From contig JALOTG010000016.1 in assembly GCA_025458005.1 (NCBI GenBank), positions 1 to 37,399 on the forward strand: a stretch of DNA of 37,399 nt. The letters run 5' to 3'. This DNA comes from Thiobacillaceae bacterium. Its GTDB lineage: Bacteria > Pseudomonadota > Gammaproteobacteria > Burkholderiales > Thiobacillaceae. The notes beneath the pieces are model-generated. The model ran no database searches, was not told the origin of the DNA, and was given only the letters and a program-made list of their open reading frames with translations. This document shows, piece after piece, positions 1 to 8,629 of the stretch (position 1 is the stretch's first letter; every line of letters starts with the position of its first letter). A program made the position numbers and the translations under genes.

Positions 1-984
1 GCCCTGATCGATGGCCTTCTGGGCGTCCGAGGGCGCCGCGGCGGTGCCGGCCTGGGGCGCCGGGGTGGCCTCGGGCGCGACAGCCGGCGCGGGCGTGGCT
101 ACCGGCGCCGCGGGGGCGGCGGCCTCTTCCTTGCCGGCCTCGCTGTAGTCGCCCAGATATTCCACCTTGGACGCCTCGCGCAAGCGCTTGAGTTCCGCCT
201 CGGCCACCTCGCGCTTCTTGGCGTTGGCCAGATAGCGCTCGATCAGCGGCTTGGCCTGATCGAGGCCGAGGGGCTGGCTCTGCGAACCGGCCAGATAGAC
301 GATGTTCAGCAGGCTGCCGGCGGACAGGGTGAGGGCCTGGCCGTCCTTGAGGGCGTGCAGGCGCGGCAACAGCTCCAGGGGCAGCTGCTCGGCGTTCTTG
401 ACGCTCTGGGCGCCCCGGGCGGGGATGTTCTCCGCCTTGAGCCATTCCACGAATTCGCCCAGGTTGCGGGTGGCGCCGAGCTTGGCCTTGACCGCCTCGG
501 CGTTCTCCGGGGTCACCTGCACGGACAGCTCCTGCAGGCGATAGATGCGCCGCTCGGAGAAGAGGGCCGGATTCTTGTCGAAATAGTCCTTGATCTCCGC
601 CTCGGTCGGTTGCGCGGTGTTCTGGGTGAGGCGCTCGACGTAGGCCTGGGCGAGGATCTGCCGGCGGGTGGACTCCAGGGCCTGCACGACCTTGGGATCG
701 CGGTCCACCTTCTCGTCGATGGCCTTCTGCATCAGCAGTTCCTGGTCCACCAGGGATTTCAGCACGCGATTGGCCACCTGCTGAGCCTGCTCGGGAGGCA
801 CGTTGCTGCCCAGCTTGCCCAGCTCGAAATTGAGCTGATGCACGGTGATCTCGCTGTTGCCCACCTTGGCCGCCACCTGGGTGGCCTTCTTTTCCTCGCC
901 CTCCTCCTTGTCGCCGCAGCCGGGCAGGGCGAGGGCGACGGACAGGGCGAGCGCGGACAAACCGATACCTTTGCTGATCTTCAT
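1..984 (-). CDS. epsD: EpsD-family peptidyl-prolyl cis-trans isomerase lipoprotein (3' end outside window)
   Basis: Open reading frame from an ATG at 984 running off the left edge (328 codons seen, no stop). The N-terminus is a lipoprotein signal with the lipobox LPGC (lipidated Cys23), followed by charged residues. A SurA/PpiC-like chaperone segment (about residues 38-140) leads into a parvulin-like part, then an Ala/Pro/Thr-rich tail from about residue 285. This layout matches EpsD proteins of exopolysaccharide and PEP-CTERM loci, which are thought to help fold or assemble polysaccharide-export proteins in the periplasm. GGGGAA lies 5 bases before the ATG. The rest of the eps cluster would lie left of the window. 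The family call rests on sequence pattern only; a generic SurA-like isomerase is the alternative. Confidence 0.75.
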   Translation of the reverse strand, partial: MKISKGIGLSALALSVALALPGCGDKEEGEEKKATQVAAKVGNSEITVHQLNFELGKLGSNVPPEQAQQVANRVLKSLVDQELLMQKAIDEKVDRDPKVVQALESTRRQILAQAYVERLTQNTAQPTEAEIKDYFDKNPALFSERRIYRLQELSVQVTPENAEAVKAKLGATRNLGEFVEWLKAENIPARGAQSVKNAEQLPLELLPRLHALKDGQALTLSAGSLLNIVYLAGSQSQPLGLDQAKPLIERYLANAKKREVAEAELKRLREASKVEYLGDYSEAGKEEAAAPAAPVATPAPAVAPEATPAPQAGTAAAPSDAQKAIDQG

Positions 985-1044
985 TGAGTTCCCCAATTGA
1001 ATTGATTGGATGAATGTACGATGGCAATCCGATTTCATGGGCAG

Positions 1045-1098
1045 CCTGGGCCCCGGCCACGACACAGGCCCCATGATGGCTGCATCGCGGGGCCCAGG
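1045..1098. repeat. 11-bp perfect inverted repeat in epsD leader region
   Basis: CCTGGGCCCCG (1045-1055) is repeated in inverse at 1088-1098 with 32 bases between. It sits between the phoH-like stop (1162) and the epsD start (984), both on the minus strand. No T run follows on either strand, so it is not a typical intrinsic terminator. It could be a rho-independent-like hairpin ending the phoH transcript, or a structured 5' leader of epsD. Confidence 0.5.
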
Positions 1099-1161
1099 GC
1101 AAGGATCTGAGCGGATTATCGGACGCTATTGTTACAAACTTGAGGTGGTTTCACAAAACCG

Positions 1162-2571
1162 TCACAGCACGACGGCGGCGTGATCGGCCAACCGGGACCG
1201 CTCGCCGCGCGCCAGGGTGACATGCCCGCTGTGCGGCCAGCCCTTGAAACGGTCCACCACGTAGGTCAGGCCGGAACTGCCCTCGGTGAGGTAGGGTGTG
1301 TCGATCTGGGCGATGTTGCCCAGGCAGACCACCTTGGTGCCGGGGCCGGCGCGGGTGATGAGGGTCTTCATCTGCTTGGAGGTCAGGTTCTGCGCCTCGT
1401 CGATGATCAGGTACTTGTTGATGAAGGTCCGGCCGCGCATGAAGTTGAGCGACTTCACCTTGATGCGCGAGCGGATCAGGTCCTGGGTGGCCGCCCTACC
1501 CCACTCGCCGGCCTCCTGATCGTTCATGTTGAGCACGTCCAGGTTGTCCTCCAGCGCCCCCATCCAGGGGGTCATCTTCTCCTCCTCGGTGCCGGGCAGG
1601 AAGCCGATGTCCTCGCCCACCGGGACGGTGACGCGGGTCATGATGATCTCGCTGTAGAGCTTGTCCTCCAGGGTCTGGGTCAGTCCCGCGGCCAGGGTCA
1701 GCAGGGTCTTGCCGGTGCCCGCCTGGCCGAGCAGGGTAACGAAGTCGATGTCCGGGTTCATCAGCATGTTCAGCGCGAAGTTCTGCTCGCGGTTGCGCGC
1801 CGTGATGCCCCAGACGTTGTTCTTGTGGTGGCTGTAGTCCTTGATGGTGACGAGCAGGGCGGTGTTGCCGGCGATCTCGGTCACCATGGCGTTGAGCGGC
1901 CGGGCGCCTTCTTCCTGGTAGACGAACTCGTTGACCTGCAGCGAGGGCACCAGGGGACCGCTCACCCGGTAATAGACCCTGCCCTCCTTCTGCCAGGACG
2001 CCATGCCCTTGCCGTGGCTGTCCCAGAAATCCGCGGGCAACTCGCGCACGCCGGTGTAGAGGATGTCCGTGTCCTCCAGCACCTTGTCGTTGAAGTAGTC
2101 CTCCGCCGGGATGCCCAGGGCGCGCGCCTTGATGCGCATGTTGATGTCCTTGGACACCAGGATGACGGCGCGATCGGGGAAGCGGCCCTTGAGATGGGCC
2201 ACCACGCCGAGGATCTGGTTGTCCACCTTGCTGTAGGGCAGCACGGAGGTGATGTCGCTGTCGATGGGGTGGGTCTGCAGCAGCAGCTTGCCGGTGGCGG
2301 CGTTGTGGCTGTGCTCGGCCAGCTGGGCCCCTTCGGCGATGTCGGACTCGCGGCCGCTCACCACCTCCTCAATGAAGCGGCTCGCCTGGCGGGCATTGCG
2401 CGCCACCTCCGACATGCCCTTCTTGTTGTGGTCCAGCTCCTCCAGCGTGGCCATGGGCAGATAGATGTCGTGCTCCTGGAAGCGGTAGAGACAGGTGGGG
2501 TCGTGCAGCAGGACGTTGGTATCGAGGACGAACAGCTTGGCGAGGATCCGTGATCTGGGTTTGCGCGGCAT
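1162..2571 (-). CDS. PIN domain-PhoH family ATPase (PhoH2-type)
   Basis: The 469-residue protein has an N-terminal PIN ribonuclease domain, beginning FVLDTNVLLHDP with a conserved first acidic residue, and a C-terminal PhoH NTPase domain with Walker A GQAGTGKT and Walker B LIIDEAQNL. This fusion is the PhoH2/YlaK type, described elsewhere as an ATP-dependent RNA-cleaving, RNA-unwinding enzyme; its in vivo role is not settled. The frame stays open upstream to 2772 but that part overlaps the peroxiredoxin gene, so the ATG at 2571 (MPRKPRSRI) is preferred; it has no good Shine-Dalgarno. It lies 26 bp after the peroxiredoxin stop, so the two are probably cotranscribed. No antitoxin-like small gene precedes it, unlike the PhoAT-PhoH2 pairs. 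Confidence 0.88.
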   Translation of the reverse strand: MPRKPRSRILAKLFVLDTNVLLHDPTCLYRFQEHDIYLPMATLEELDHNKKGMSEVARNARQASRFIEEVVSGRESDIAEGAQLAEHSHNAATGKLLLQTHPIDSDITSVLPYSKVDNQILGVVAHLKGRFPDRAVILVSKDINMRIKARALGIPAEDYFNDKVLEDTDILYTGVRELPADFWDSHGKGMASWQKEGRVYYRVSGPLVPSLQVNEFVYQEEGARPLNAMVTEIAGNTALLVTIKDYSHHKNNVWGITARNREQNFALNMLMNPDIDFVTLLGQAGTGKTLLTLAAGLTQTLEDKLYSEIIMTRVTVPVGEDIGFLPGTEEEKMTPWMGALEDNLDVLNMNDQEAGEWGRAATQDLIRSRIKVKSLNFMRGRTFINKYLIIDEAQNLTSKQMKTLITRAGPGTKVVCLGNIAQIDTPYLTEGSSGLTYVVDRFKGWPHSGHVTLARGERSRLADHAAVVL

Positions 2572-2597
2572 GGGCCTGAAGGAGGAAAAGATAGGAA

Positions 2598-3056
2598 TCA
2601 ACCGAGGCTGCGCACGAACTCCAGCACATCCTGGGCATGGTTGGGCACCTTCACGGCACGCCACTCCCGGACGACGCGGCCATCCCGGTCGACGACGAAG
2701 GTGCTGCGCTCGATGCCGCGCACCTTCTTGCCATACATGTTTTTCATCTTGATGACGGCGAACTGCTCGCAAACCCGCTCGTCCTCGTCGGACAGCAGTT
2801 CGAAGGGCAGGCCCAGCTTGGCCTTGAACCCTTCGTGCGACTTCACGCTGTCGCGGGAGATGCCGAACACCTCGCAGTCCAGCGCCTGGAACAGGTCGTG
2901 CAGATCGCGGAAGTCCTGGCCCTCGGTGGTGCAGCCCGGCGTGTTGTCCTTGGGATAGAAATAGAGCACTACCGGCTTGCCACGCCGGTCGGAGAGGCGC
3001 ACCGGGCTGCCGCCGGTGGAGGGGAGTTCGAAATCGGGGGCGAGTTGACCTTGCAT
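2598..3056 (-). CDS. bcp: thioredoxin-dependent peroxiredoxin (PrxQ/Bcp family)
   Basis: A 152-residue cytoplasmic thiol peroxidase that reduces hydrogen peroxide and organic hydroperoxides, recycled by thioredoxin. The peroxidatic site is Cys42 in the motif NTPGCTTEG. The resolving cysteine five residues later, found in E. coli Bcp, is absent (Gln47); Cys96 in DERVCEQF sits where the alternative resolving cysteine of other PrxQ proteins lies, so this is probably the second structural subclass. Start at 3056 is chosen because AAAGGAA precedes it; a longer frame to 3095 has no ribosome site. The gene lies between the patatin and PIN-PhoH genes on the same strand. Confidence 0.93.
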   Translation of the reverse strand: MQGQLAPDFELPSTGGSPVRLSDRRGKPVVLYFYPKDNTPGCTTEGQDFRDLHDLFQALDCEVFGISRDSVKSHEGFKAKLGLPFELLSDEDERVCEQFAVIKMKNMYGKKVRGIERSTFVVDRDGRVVREWRAVKVPNHAQDVLEFVRSLG

Positions 3057-3164
3057 GTTCAGCGTTCCTTTCGTCAGCCGGCGTCTATCCGGCATTATCG
3101 GCCAGCGTCCATCCGGCCAGCAACCAAGCGCGGATGCCTGACCGGGCCTCGTGCCAGGCCGCCA

Positions 3165-4025
3165 TCAGGCGGCCGGCGGCGCTGCCTCGTCCGGCTGAGC
3201 GTGGCGGGCCAGCTTCTGAGGCAGGATTTCCCGGGTGGTGTTGTAGCCCTGGTCGAACAATTCCATCTTCTCGGCCAGGGACAGGGAGAATTCGGCGGGA
3301 AAGGATGGCCCCGTGTCGATCAGCACGGTATTGTCCCAATTGCGATCGGCGACGTATTCCCTGGACAGGGTGGCCAGGAAGGTGCGCAGCAGGAAGGCGA
3401 GATAATCCGACCTGGCCAACTCCGGTTGGACCTCGGCGTCCCGCCCCTGACCGACGCGCAGCCGGAAGTTGATGGCGGGCGTGCCGTCGCCGGCCCAATC
3501 GCGGCGCAGCACGTTTTCCTCCAGGATGCTGCCGTCCACCAGCACCTTGCCGCGCCAAGGCAGATAGGAAAACAGCAGTGGAATCCCCATCGACGCCCGC
3601 ACGGCCGCAGCCACGTAGACCTTGGGGGTCTGCTGTCGGTCGAAGATCACCGGCTTGCCGCTGAGCACGTCGGCGGCCACCACGTGCAAATCCAGCTCCA
3701 GGTCCTTGAACCGGACCCCGCCCAGCTGCGCGTTCAGCCAGGCCTGGAAGGCCTTGCCCGACGATAGCCCACCGTGGGTCATCAGGCGCAGCAGCGATTT
3801 GCCCCGAAAGCTCCGGAAATCCTCGCCGCGGAACAGTTCGACCAGCTCGGGCACGCTCCGGCCGGCGGCGCGCATGGCGGCCACCACGCTGCCGCCCGAC
3901 ACCCCGGCCAGGTGGGTATAGGACACCCCCATGTCCTGCAGCGCGGCCAGCACGCCCACGTGCGCCGGCAAGCGCGTGCCGCCGCCGGACAGGATGGGGA
4001 CAATGCTCATCCCGCGCTTCTCCAT
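3165..4025 (-). CDS. patatin-like phospholipase / RssA-type serine esterase
   Basis: A 286-residue patatin-fold protein. The glycine-rich oxyanion loop (SGGGTRLPAHVGVL, residues 13-26), the nucleophile elbow GVSGG with Ser43 and the VDG motif near residue 165 supply the Ser-Asp dyad expected of the family, which cleaves acyl chains from phospholipids or other lipids. No signal peptide is seen, so it is probably cytoplasmic or membrane-associated. The ATG at 4025 has a near-perfect AAGGAGGT five bases upstream; the ATGs at 4043 and 4010 do not. It follows the membrane-fusion protein gene by 79 bp on the same strand. Substrate unknown. Confidence 0.85.
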   Translation of the reverse strand: MEKRGMSIVPILSGGGTRLPAHVGVLAALQDMGVSYTHLAGVSGGSVVAAMRAAGRSVPELVELFRGEDFRSFRGKSLLRLMTHGGLSSGKAFQAWLNAQLGGVRFKDLELDLHVVAADVLSGKPVIFDRQQTPKVYVAAAVRASMGIPLLFSYLPWRGKVLVDGSILEENVLRRDWAGDGTPAINFRLRVGQGRDAEVQPELARSDYLAFLLRTFLATLSREYVADRNWDNTVLIDTGPSFPAEFSLSLAEKMELFDQGYNTTREILPQKLARHAQPDEAAPPAA

Positions 4026-4104
4026 TTGACCTCCTTCCGGCATGCCCGTCCCCGATCCCGCAGGACGCCCGGGGCGCGGGCCGTTGGACGCGGGGGGCGG
4101 CGAC

Positions 4105-5328
4105 TCATCGCAGCACCTCGACCTTCAGGCCGGATACCGCGTTCGGCAGGTGGGTGGCCATGACCCGGTCGCCCGGAGCGAGTTCCGCGCTGCGGATCAG
4201 CAGCGCCGGGGGCTCGCCGGGCAGTTCGCCCGCCACCGCCACCGCCACCGCCCGGATGCGCCCGTCCTGAACCTTGTATACCTGTCCACCGCCATAGAGG
4301 GCCGCGTAGGGGATGGCGATGGCATCGTCCAGGGGTGCCCGCGTGAGGTGCAGGGTGAGCAGGCTGCCGACGCGCAGTTGCCCGCCGGCGTCCCGCAGCT
4401 GGAAGAATCCATCCAGCCCGCGGGTGTCGGCGGCCCCGGCCACGCGGGCAAGGCGCATGCGCAGTTCCGCGCCGCCCAGCGTGGCCCGTGCATCGAGGGA
4501 CTGTCCCGTGCCGATCCGGGCGATGATCTCGTCCTGGTAGGGGGCCGGTATCTTCGCCCGAACCTCCAGCCCGGCGTAGGGATACAGGGTGAGCAGGGTC
4601 TGGCCGCTGTTGACCTGATCCCCTTCCGCCACCTCCAGGTCCGCGGCATAGCCGTCGAAGGGCGCCACCACCCGGCTGCGCTGCAGCGCCAGCTCGGCTT
4701 GTTCCAGGCCGGCGGTCGCCCGCGTCAAGCGCGCCCGCAGCTGGGTCAGGCGGGCCTGATGATCGGCAATGGCCAGCTCCCGGGAGCGCAGGGTGATGCG
4801 CTGGCGGGCCAGGTTCTGCCGGCTCTGGTCCACCGCCGCCTGGGAATAGAAGTTCTCCTGGCGCAGCTGCTCGTAGCGGTCGACGTCGGCCGTGGCGAAC
4901 TCCAGCAATCGCCGTTCCTGCTCGAGTTGCTCGAGATCCGCGGCATGACGCAGCTCCTCGCTGCGGATGGCCGCCATCAGTTCCTCCACCTCGCCGCGCG
5001 CCTGGTCGACGCGGGGCTGGAAGTCGCGCGGGTCGAGCTCGACGAGCAACTGGCCGGCGCGCACCGGTTGACCCTCGCGCACCGACACCCGCGTCACCCT
5101 ACCCACCCCCGGCGCGGCGGCGCGGGTCAGCTCGGGGCTCTCCACCTTGCCATACAGCTTGAGGACCGGGCTCTGGCGGCGTGGCTCCACGGCGACCGTC
5201 TCGATCCGCCAGACCTGCTCCTGGGGCGGCACCGGCGACTGCTTGGGGCGGCTGGCCTTGAGGGCGGCGAATCCCGCCACGCCCACCAGCAGCAGGATGA
5301 CGGGGAGCAGCAGCTTTTTCCTGTTCAT
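4105..5328 (-). CDS. periplasmic adaptor (membrane fusion) protein, RND/HlyD type, orphan
   Basis: A 407-residue protein with one N-terminal membrane anchor (LLLPVILLLVGVAGF), a biotinyl-lipoyl half (GQPVRAGQLLVELDP), a long coiled-coil alpha-hairpin rich in Gln/Arg/Glu (about residues 105-205), the returning lipoyl half (VVAPFDGYAADLEVAEGDQV), and a beta-barrel/membrane-proximal part. This is the architecture of adaptors that bridge an inner-membrane pump to an outer-membrane channel. No RND, ABC or MFS pump and no TolC-like gene lies next to it, so its partner must be elsewhere. It lies 73 bp after the Rieske gene and before the patatin gene, all on the minus strand. Confidence 0.85.
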   Translation of the reverse strand: MNRKKLLLPVILLLVGVAGFAALKASRPKQSPVPPQEQVWRIETVAVEPRRQSPVLKLYGKVESPELTRAAAPGVGRVTRVSVREGQPVRAGQLLVELDPRDFQPRVDQARGEVEELMAAIRSEELRHAADLEQLEQERRLLEFATADVDRYEQLRQENFYSQAAVDQSRQNLARQRITLRSRELAIADHQARLTQLRARLTRATAGLEQAELALQRSRVVAPFDGYAADLEVAEGDQVNSGQTLLTLYPYAGLEVRAKIPAPYQDEIIARIGTGQSLDARATLGGAELRMRLARVAGAADTRGLDGFFQLRDAGGQLRVGSLLTLHLTRAPLDDAIAIPYAALYGGGQVYKVQDGRIRAVAVAVAGELPGEPPALLIRSAELAPGDRVMATHLPNAVSGLKVEVLR

Positions 5329-5401
5329 GACCTGCGGGGCGATGGCTGAAGGGGGGCATTATCCCGGCAGCGGTACAGGAAAAAAAGCCGCCATAGCCGC
5401 C

Positions 5402-5716
5402 TCAGCCGGGATCGACCCAGACCTGGCCGTCGGCGACCCGCACCGGATAGCTGCGTATGGGACAATCGGCCGGCTCGTTGAGGGGCTTGCCGGTGGCCAG
5501 GTCGAAGTAGCTGCCGTGCAGGGAGCACTTGATGGAGCGCCCCTTGATGCAGCCGAAATACAGGGAGTAGTCCTCGTGGCTGCACATCTCGTCGACGCAA
5601 TACCAGCCGTCCTCGGCGCGGCACAGCAGCAGCTGCTTGCCGCCCGTCACGACGCGCTTCATCTGGCCCGGCTGGAGCTCGTCCTCGCGGGCCGCAGGGA
5701 CAAAGCCGCCCGCCAT
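5402..5716 (-). CDS. Rieske [2Fe-2S] ferredoxin-like protein
   Basis: A 104-residue soluble Rieske protein with cluster ligands Cys45-X-His47 and Cys64-X2-His67 (MCSHEDYS and IKCSLHGSYFD), resembling the small ferredoxins of dioxygenase systems and NirD-like proteins. Cys56 between the two motifs is additional. It should carry single electrons to an unidentified partner. The ATG at 5716 overlaps the TrpD-like stop codon in the arrangement TGATG, which points to translational coupling; a GTG one codon upstream is the only alternative. No oxygenase or reductase gene is adjacent. Confidence 0.88.
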   Translation of the reverse strand: MAGGFVPAAREDELQPGQMKRVVTGGKQLLLCRAEDGWYCVDEMCSHEDYSLYFGCIKGRSIKCSLHGSYFDLATGKPLNEPADCPIRSYPVRVADGQVWVDPG

Positions 5717-6834
5717 CACTTCACCCTCGCCAGGGCGCGGCCGGAGTCCAGCGCGGCGCGCGCCATGTCCGCCGCCTCGGCGAGGCCGCGGGCGCGGCCG
5801 ACGTGGTGGAGGATCAGGGCGGCGCCCAGCGCCAGGGCGTCATAGGTGGCCCCGCGATTACCGGCCAGGGCCTCCAGGCCTGCCTCGGCCGCGGACCGCG
5901 CCGTGGCCGTCACGTCCACCATGATGGCCACCTCGTCGCCGGAGCGCTCGCTCTTGGGCAGATCTGCGGGCAGGGGCACGGCGCGCACGCCCTGCTCGAT
6001 GCCCAGGGCCTGGGGGTTCACGTCCCCCTCCAGCTCCTCGCCGCGGTCCTGGAACCAGTAGTACTTGCCCGGCTGGCGCAGGCTGGGGATCACTCCGCCC
6101 TCCACGCCGCGGATGATCAGTGCCGAGTCGAATCCGGCGTGGCGCGCCAGCATGGCGTAGATGGGCGGATAGGGCTTGTGCACGTAGCCGGTGACGAAGT
6201 GGGTGCGCTGGCGGCCGGCGATCGGCCGGGAGGCCACCTCCACGGTGGTGATTGCCTGGCGCTTGATGATCTTGGCACGCAGCGGCACCAGGTCGTGCAG
6301 GCTGGGACAGAAGCGGGCCTGGTCGACATACGCCCAGCCCACGGCGGGATCGGCGAGGCGCGCGGCGGCCGCCTCCGGGGCGAGGTCGACGTTCACCCCG
6401 GCCGCCTGGAGCACGTGCCGGGCGGTCACGCCATACTTGGGCCCCACCGCGTCCACGCCGTGGTTCACCGCCGCCACCCCCAGCTCGGCCAGCAACGGCG
6501 GCAGGAAGGGGGCGGCGGGCAGGCAGCGGTTGTAGCCGTCGTAGGGGTCGGCGATGTCCACCACCTCGTCCACCTCCGCGGTGACGCGCCGGGTCGCCTC
6601 CAGGATGGCGTCCAGCACGCCCTTGTTCTCGTCGTCGGTCTCCCGCTTCATGCGCAGGGCAATGAAGAAGATGCCGCACTGCACCGGGTCGATCTGGCCA
6701 TCCAGGATCGCCTTCATGCCCAGGTAGGCCTCGTCGCGGGTGATGTCCTTGGACAACTCGGGACCCGTGGCGATGCGCTGGATGATGGAATGCATGACCT
6801 GCTTCGGATCGGTCAGGGACACGGACTGATTCAT
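5716..6834 (-). CDS. TrpD2/YbiB-like protein (anthranilate phosphoribosyltransferase fold, PRPP motif lost)
   Basis: A 372-residue member of the glycosyltransferase family 3 / anthranilate phosphoribosyltransferase fold, with the helical N-domain (about 10-75) and the alpha/beta domain after it. True TrpD enzymes carry GTGGD for PRPP binding; here the same place reads DIADPYDGYNR (DPYDG, residues 96-100). NHG is kept, but the following VSSKSG-type loop reads VGPKYG. Catalysis of the tryptophan step is therefore unlikely. E. coli YbiB (TrpD2), a relative with altered active site, binds nucleic acid, which is one possible role. The gene lies 73 bp downstream of the sigma-54 activator and is coupled to the Rieske gene. 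No other trp gene is near. Confidence 0.75.
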   Translation of the reverse strand: MNQSVSLTDPKQVMHSIIQRIATGPELSKDITRDEAYLGMKAILDGQIDPVQCGIFFIALRMKRETDDENKGVLDAILEATRRVTAEVDEVVDIADPYDGYNRCLPAAPFLPPLLAELGVAAVNHGVDAVGPKYGVTARHVLQAAGVNVDLAPEAAAARLADPAVGWAYVDQARFCPSLHDLVPLRAKIIKRQAITTVEVASRPIAGRQRTHFVTGYVHKPYPPIYAMLARHAGFDSALIIRGVEGGVIPSLRQPGKYYWFQDRGEELEGDVNPQALGIEQGVRAVPLPADLPKSERSGDEVAIMVDVTATARSAAEAGLEALAGNRGATYDALALGAALILHHVGRARGLAEAADMARAALDSGRALARVK

Positions 6835-6907
6835 CAGGGGCTCCCGGTGGGCATTGGAGGATTATTACCCGACCCATTCAATCAACAATTATTAATGCGC
6901 GTCAAGT

Positions 6908-8194
<1,287 letters not shown>

Positions 8195-8242
8195 GGCGAT
8201 GACCAGGAAAGAGCGAAACCGGAAGGCAGTGTCCAACCGCCA

Positions 8243-8277
8243 TGTCAATGTTGTCAATATGTCATGTCATAAATGAC
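8243..8277. promoter_or_regulatory. cluster of TGTCA half-sites upstream of the sigma-54 activator gene
   Basis: TGTCA occurs at 8243, 8252, 8260 and 8265, the last forming the dyad GTCATAAATGAC (8266-8277). The cluster lies 49-83 bp upstream of the activator start on its coding strand. The half-site resembles the TGTCG arm of the dyad at 8305-8320, so autoregulation by the same protein is possible. Inference only. Confidence 0.4.
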
Positions 8278-8304
8278 TTTTATTTCGACCTTGCCTCTAC
8301 TCCT

Positions 8305-8320
8305 TGTCGCGGGGGCGACA
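8305..8320. promoter_or_regulatory. enhancer-like dyad TGTCGC-N4-GCGACA (also TGT-N10-ACA)
   Basis: A perfect 6-bp inverted repeat with a GGGG centre, fitting the TGT-N10-ACA layout known from NifA upstream activator sites. Its centre lies about 88 bp before the predicted start of the transcript from the promoter at 8375-8390, the usual distance for an enhancer-binding protein. The divergent sigma-54 activator gene (6908-8194) is the obvious candidate to bind it. Confidence 0.6.
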
Positions 8321-8374
8321 GGGTTCCTTCATGATTTCAGCATGTTATTCAATTCTGAATGTACCTACGCCCGC

Positions 8375-8390
8375 TGGCATGAATACTGCT
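8375..8390 (+). promoter_or_regulatory. sigma-54 (-24/-12) promoter
   Basis: TGGCATGAATACTGCT matches the consensus TGGCACGNNNNTTGCW at all but two defined positions and has the obligatory GG and GC separated by exactly 10 bases. A pyrimidine precedes the TGG. Predicted transcription start is near 8401. Directly downstream there is no gene, only about 110 bases ending in an intrinsic terminator. Confidence 0.7.
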
Positions 8391-8400
8391 TATGTCTGGA

Positions 8401-8510
8401 GGCAACCCGTGTTTTCCCGGGCGCATCGTGACCCGAGGCGTTCGAGAAGCGGTTTGTGAGCTTTCTCCTCTACTAGGCAAGGGAGGGGGTCATTCCCCTC
8501 CCCTTTTTTT
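8401..8510 (+). ncRNA. candidate sigma-54-dependent small RNA, about 110 nt
   Basis: The segment is bounded by a -24/-12 promoter and a strong intrinsic terminator. It can form a 5' hairpin (CGGG around 8418 with CCCG around 8432), then an apparently single-stranded pyrimidine stretch CTTTCTCCTCT (8461-8471) that could pair with purine-rich ribosome-binding sites, then the terminator with a 7-T tail suitable for Hfq. A reading frame from ATG 8392 crosses the terminator, begins before the predicted transcript start, and looks non-coding. It could instead be an attenuated leader of the globin gene at 8630. No known RNA family was recognised. Confidence 0.55.
8481..8510 (+). terminator. intrinsic terminator
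   Basis: GGGAGGGG (8481-8488) pairs with CCCCTCCC (8495-8502) around a 6-base loop, followed by C and seven T residues (8504-8510). The T run is on the plus strand only. No plus-strand gene precedes it within the window, so it must end a non-coding transcript. Confidence 0.85.
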
Positions 8511-8583
8511 GCCGATCCGCGCGGAGAAGGCGATCCCCCTGCGCCTGTGGTGGGCCGGAATCCGGACCCGAACCCTCCTGCGG

Positions 8584-8589
8584 TATGAT
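8584..8589 (+). promoter_or_regulatory. possible sigma-70 -10 box for the truncated globin gene
   Basis: TATGAT matches the -10 consensus at five of six positions and sits 40 bases before the globin ATG, downstream of the terminator. No convincing -35 box is found at 16-18 bases spacing, so an activator or sigma variation would be needed. Confidence 0.3.
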
Positions 8590-8629
8590 CCTCCGTGATG
8601 TCCTCCACGTCGGCACAAGATCCCATAGC

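Noticed and set aside
355-987. 210-codon plus-strand frame opposite epsD
   Set aside because: Mirror frame of the EpsD gene, with no ribosome site and low-complexity Leu/Gly/His composition.
5340-5400. T-run after a GGCGGCTATGGCGGC segment on the minus strand as a terminator
   Set aside because: The repeats are direct, not inverted, so no hairpin forms before the T run.
8392-8598. 68-codon plus-strand frame starting beside the -24/-12 promoter
   Set aside because: Its ATG lies before the predicted transcript start and it reads through the intrinsic terminator; no ribosome site or protein-like pattern.
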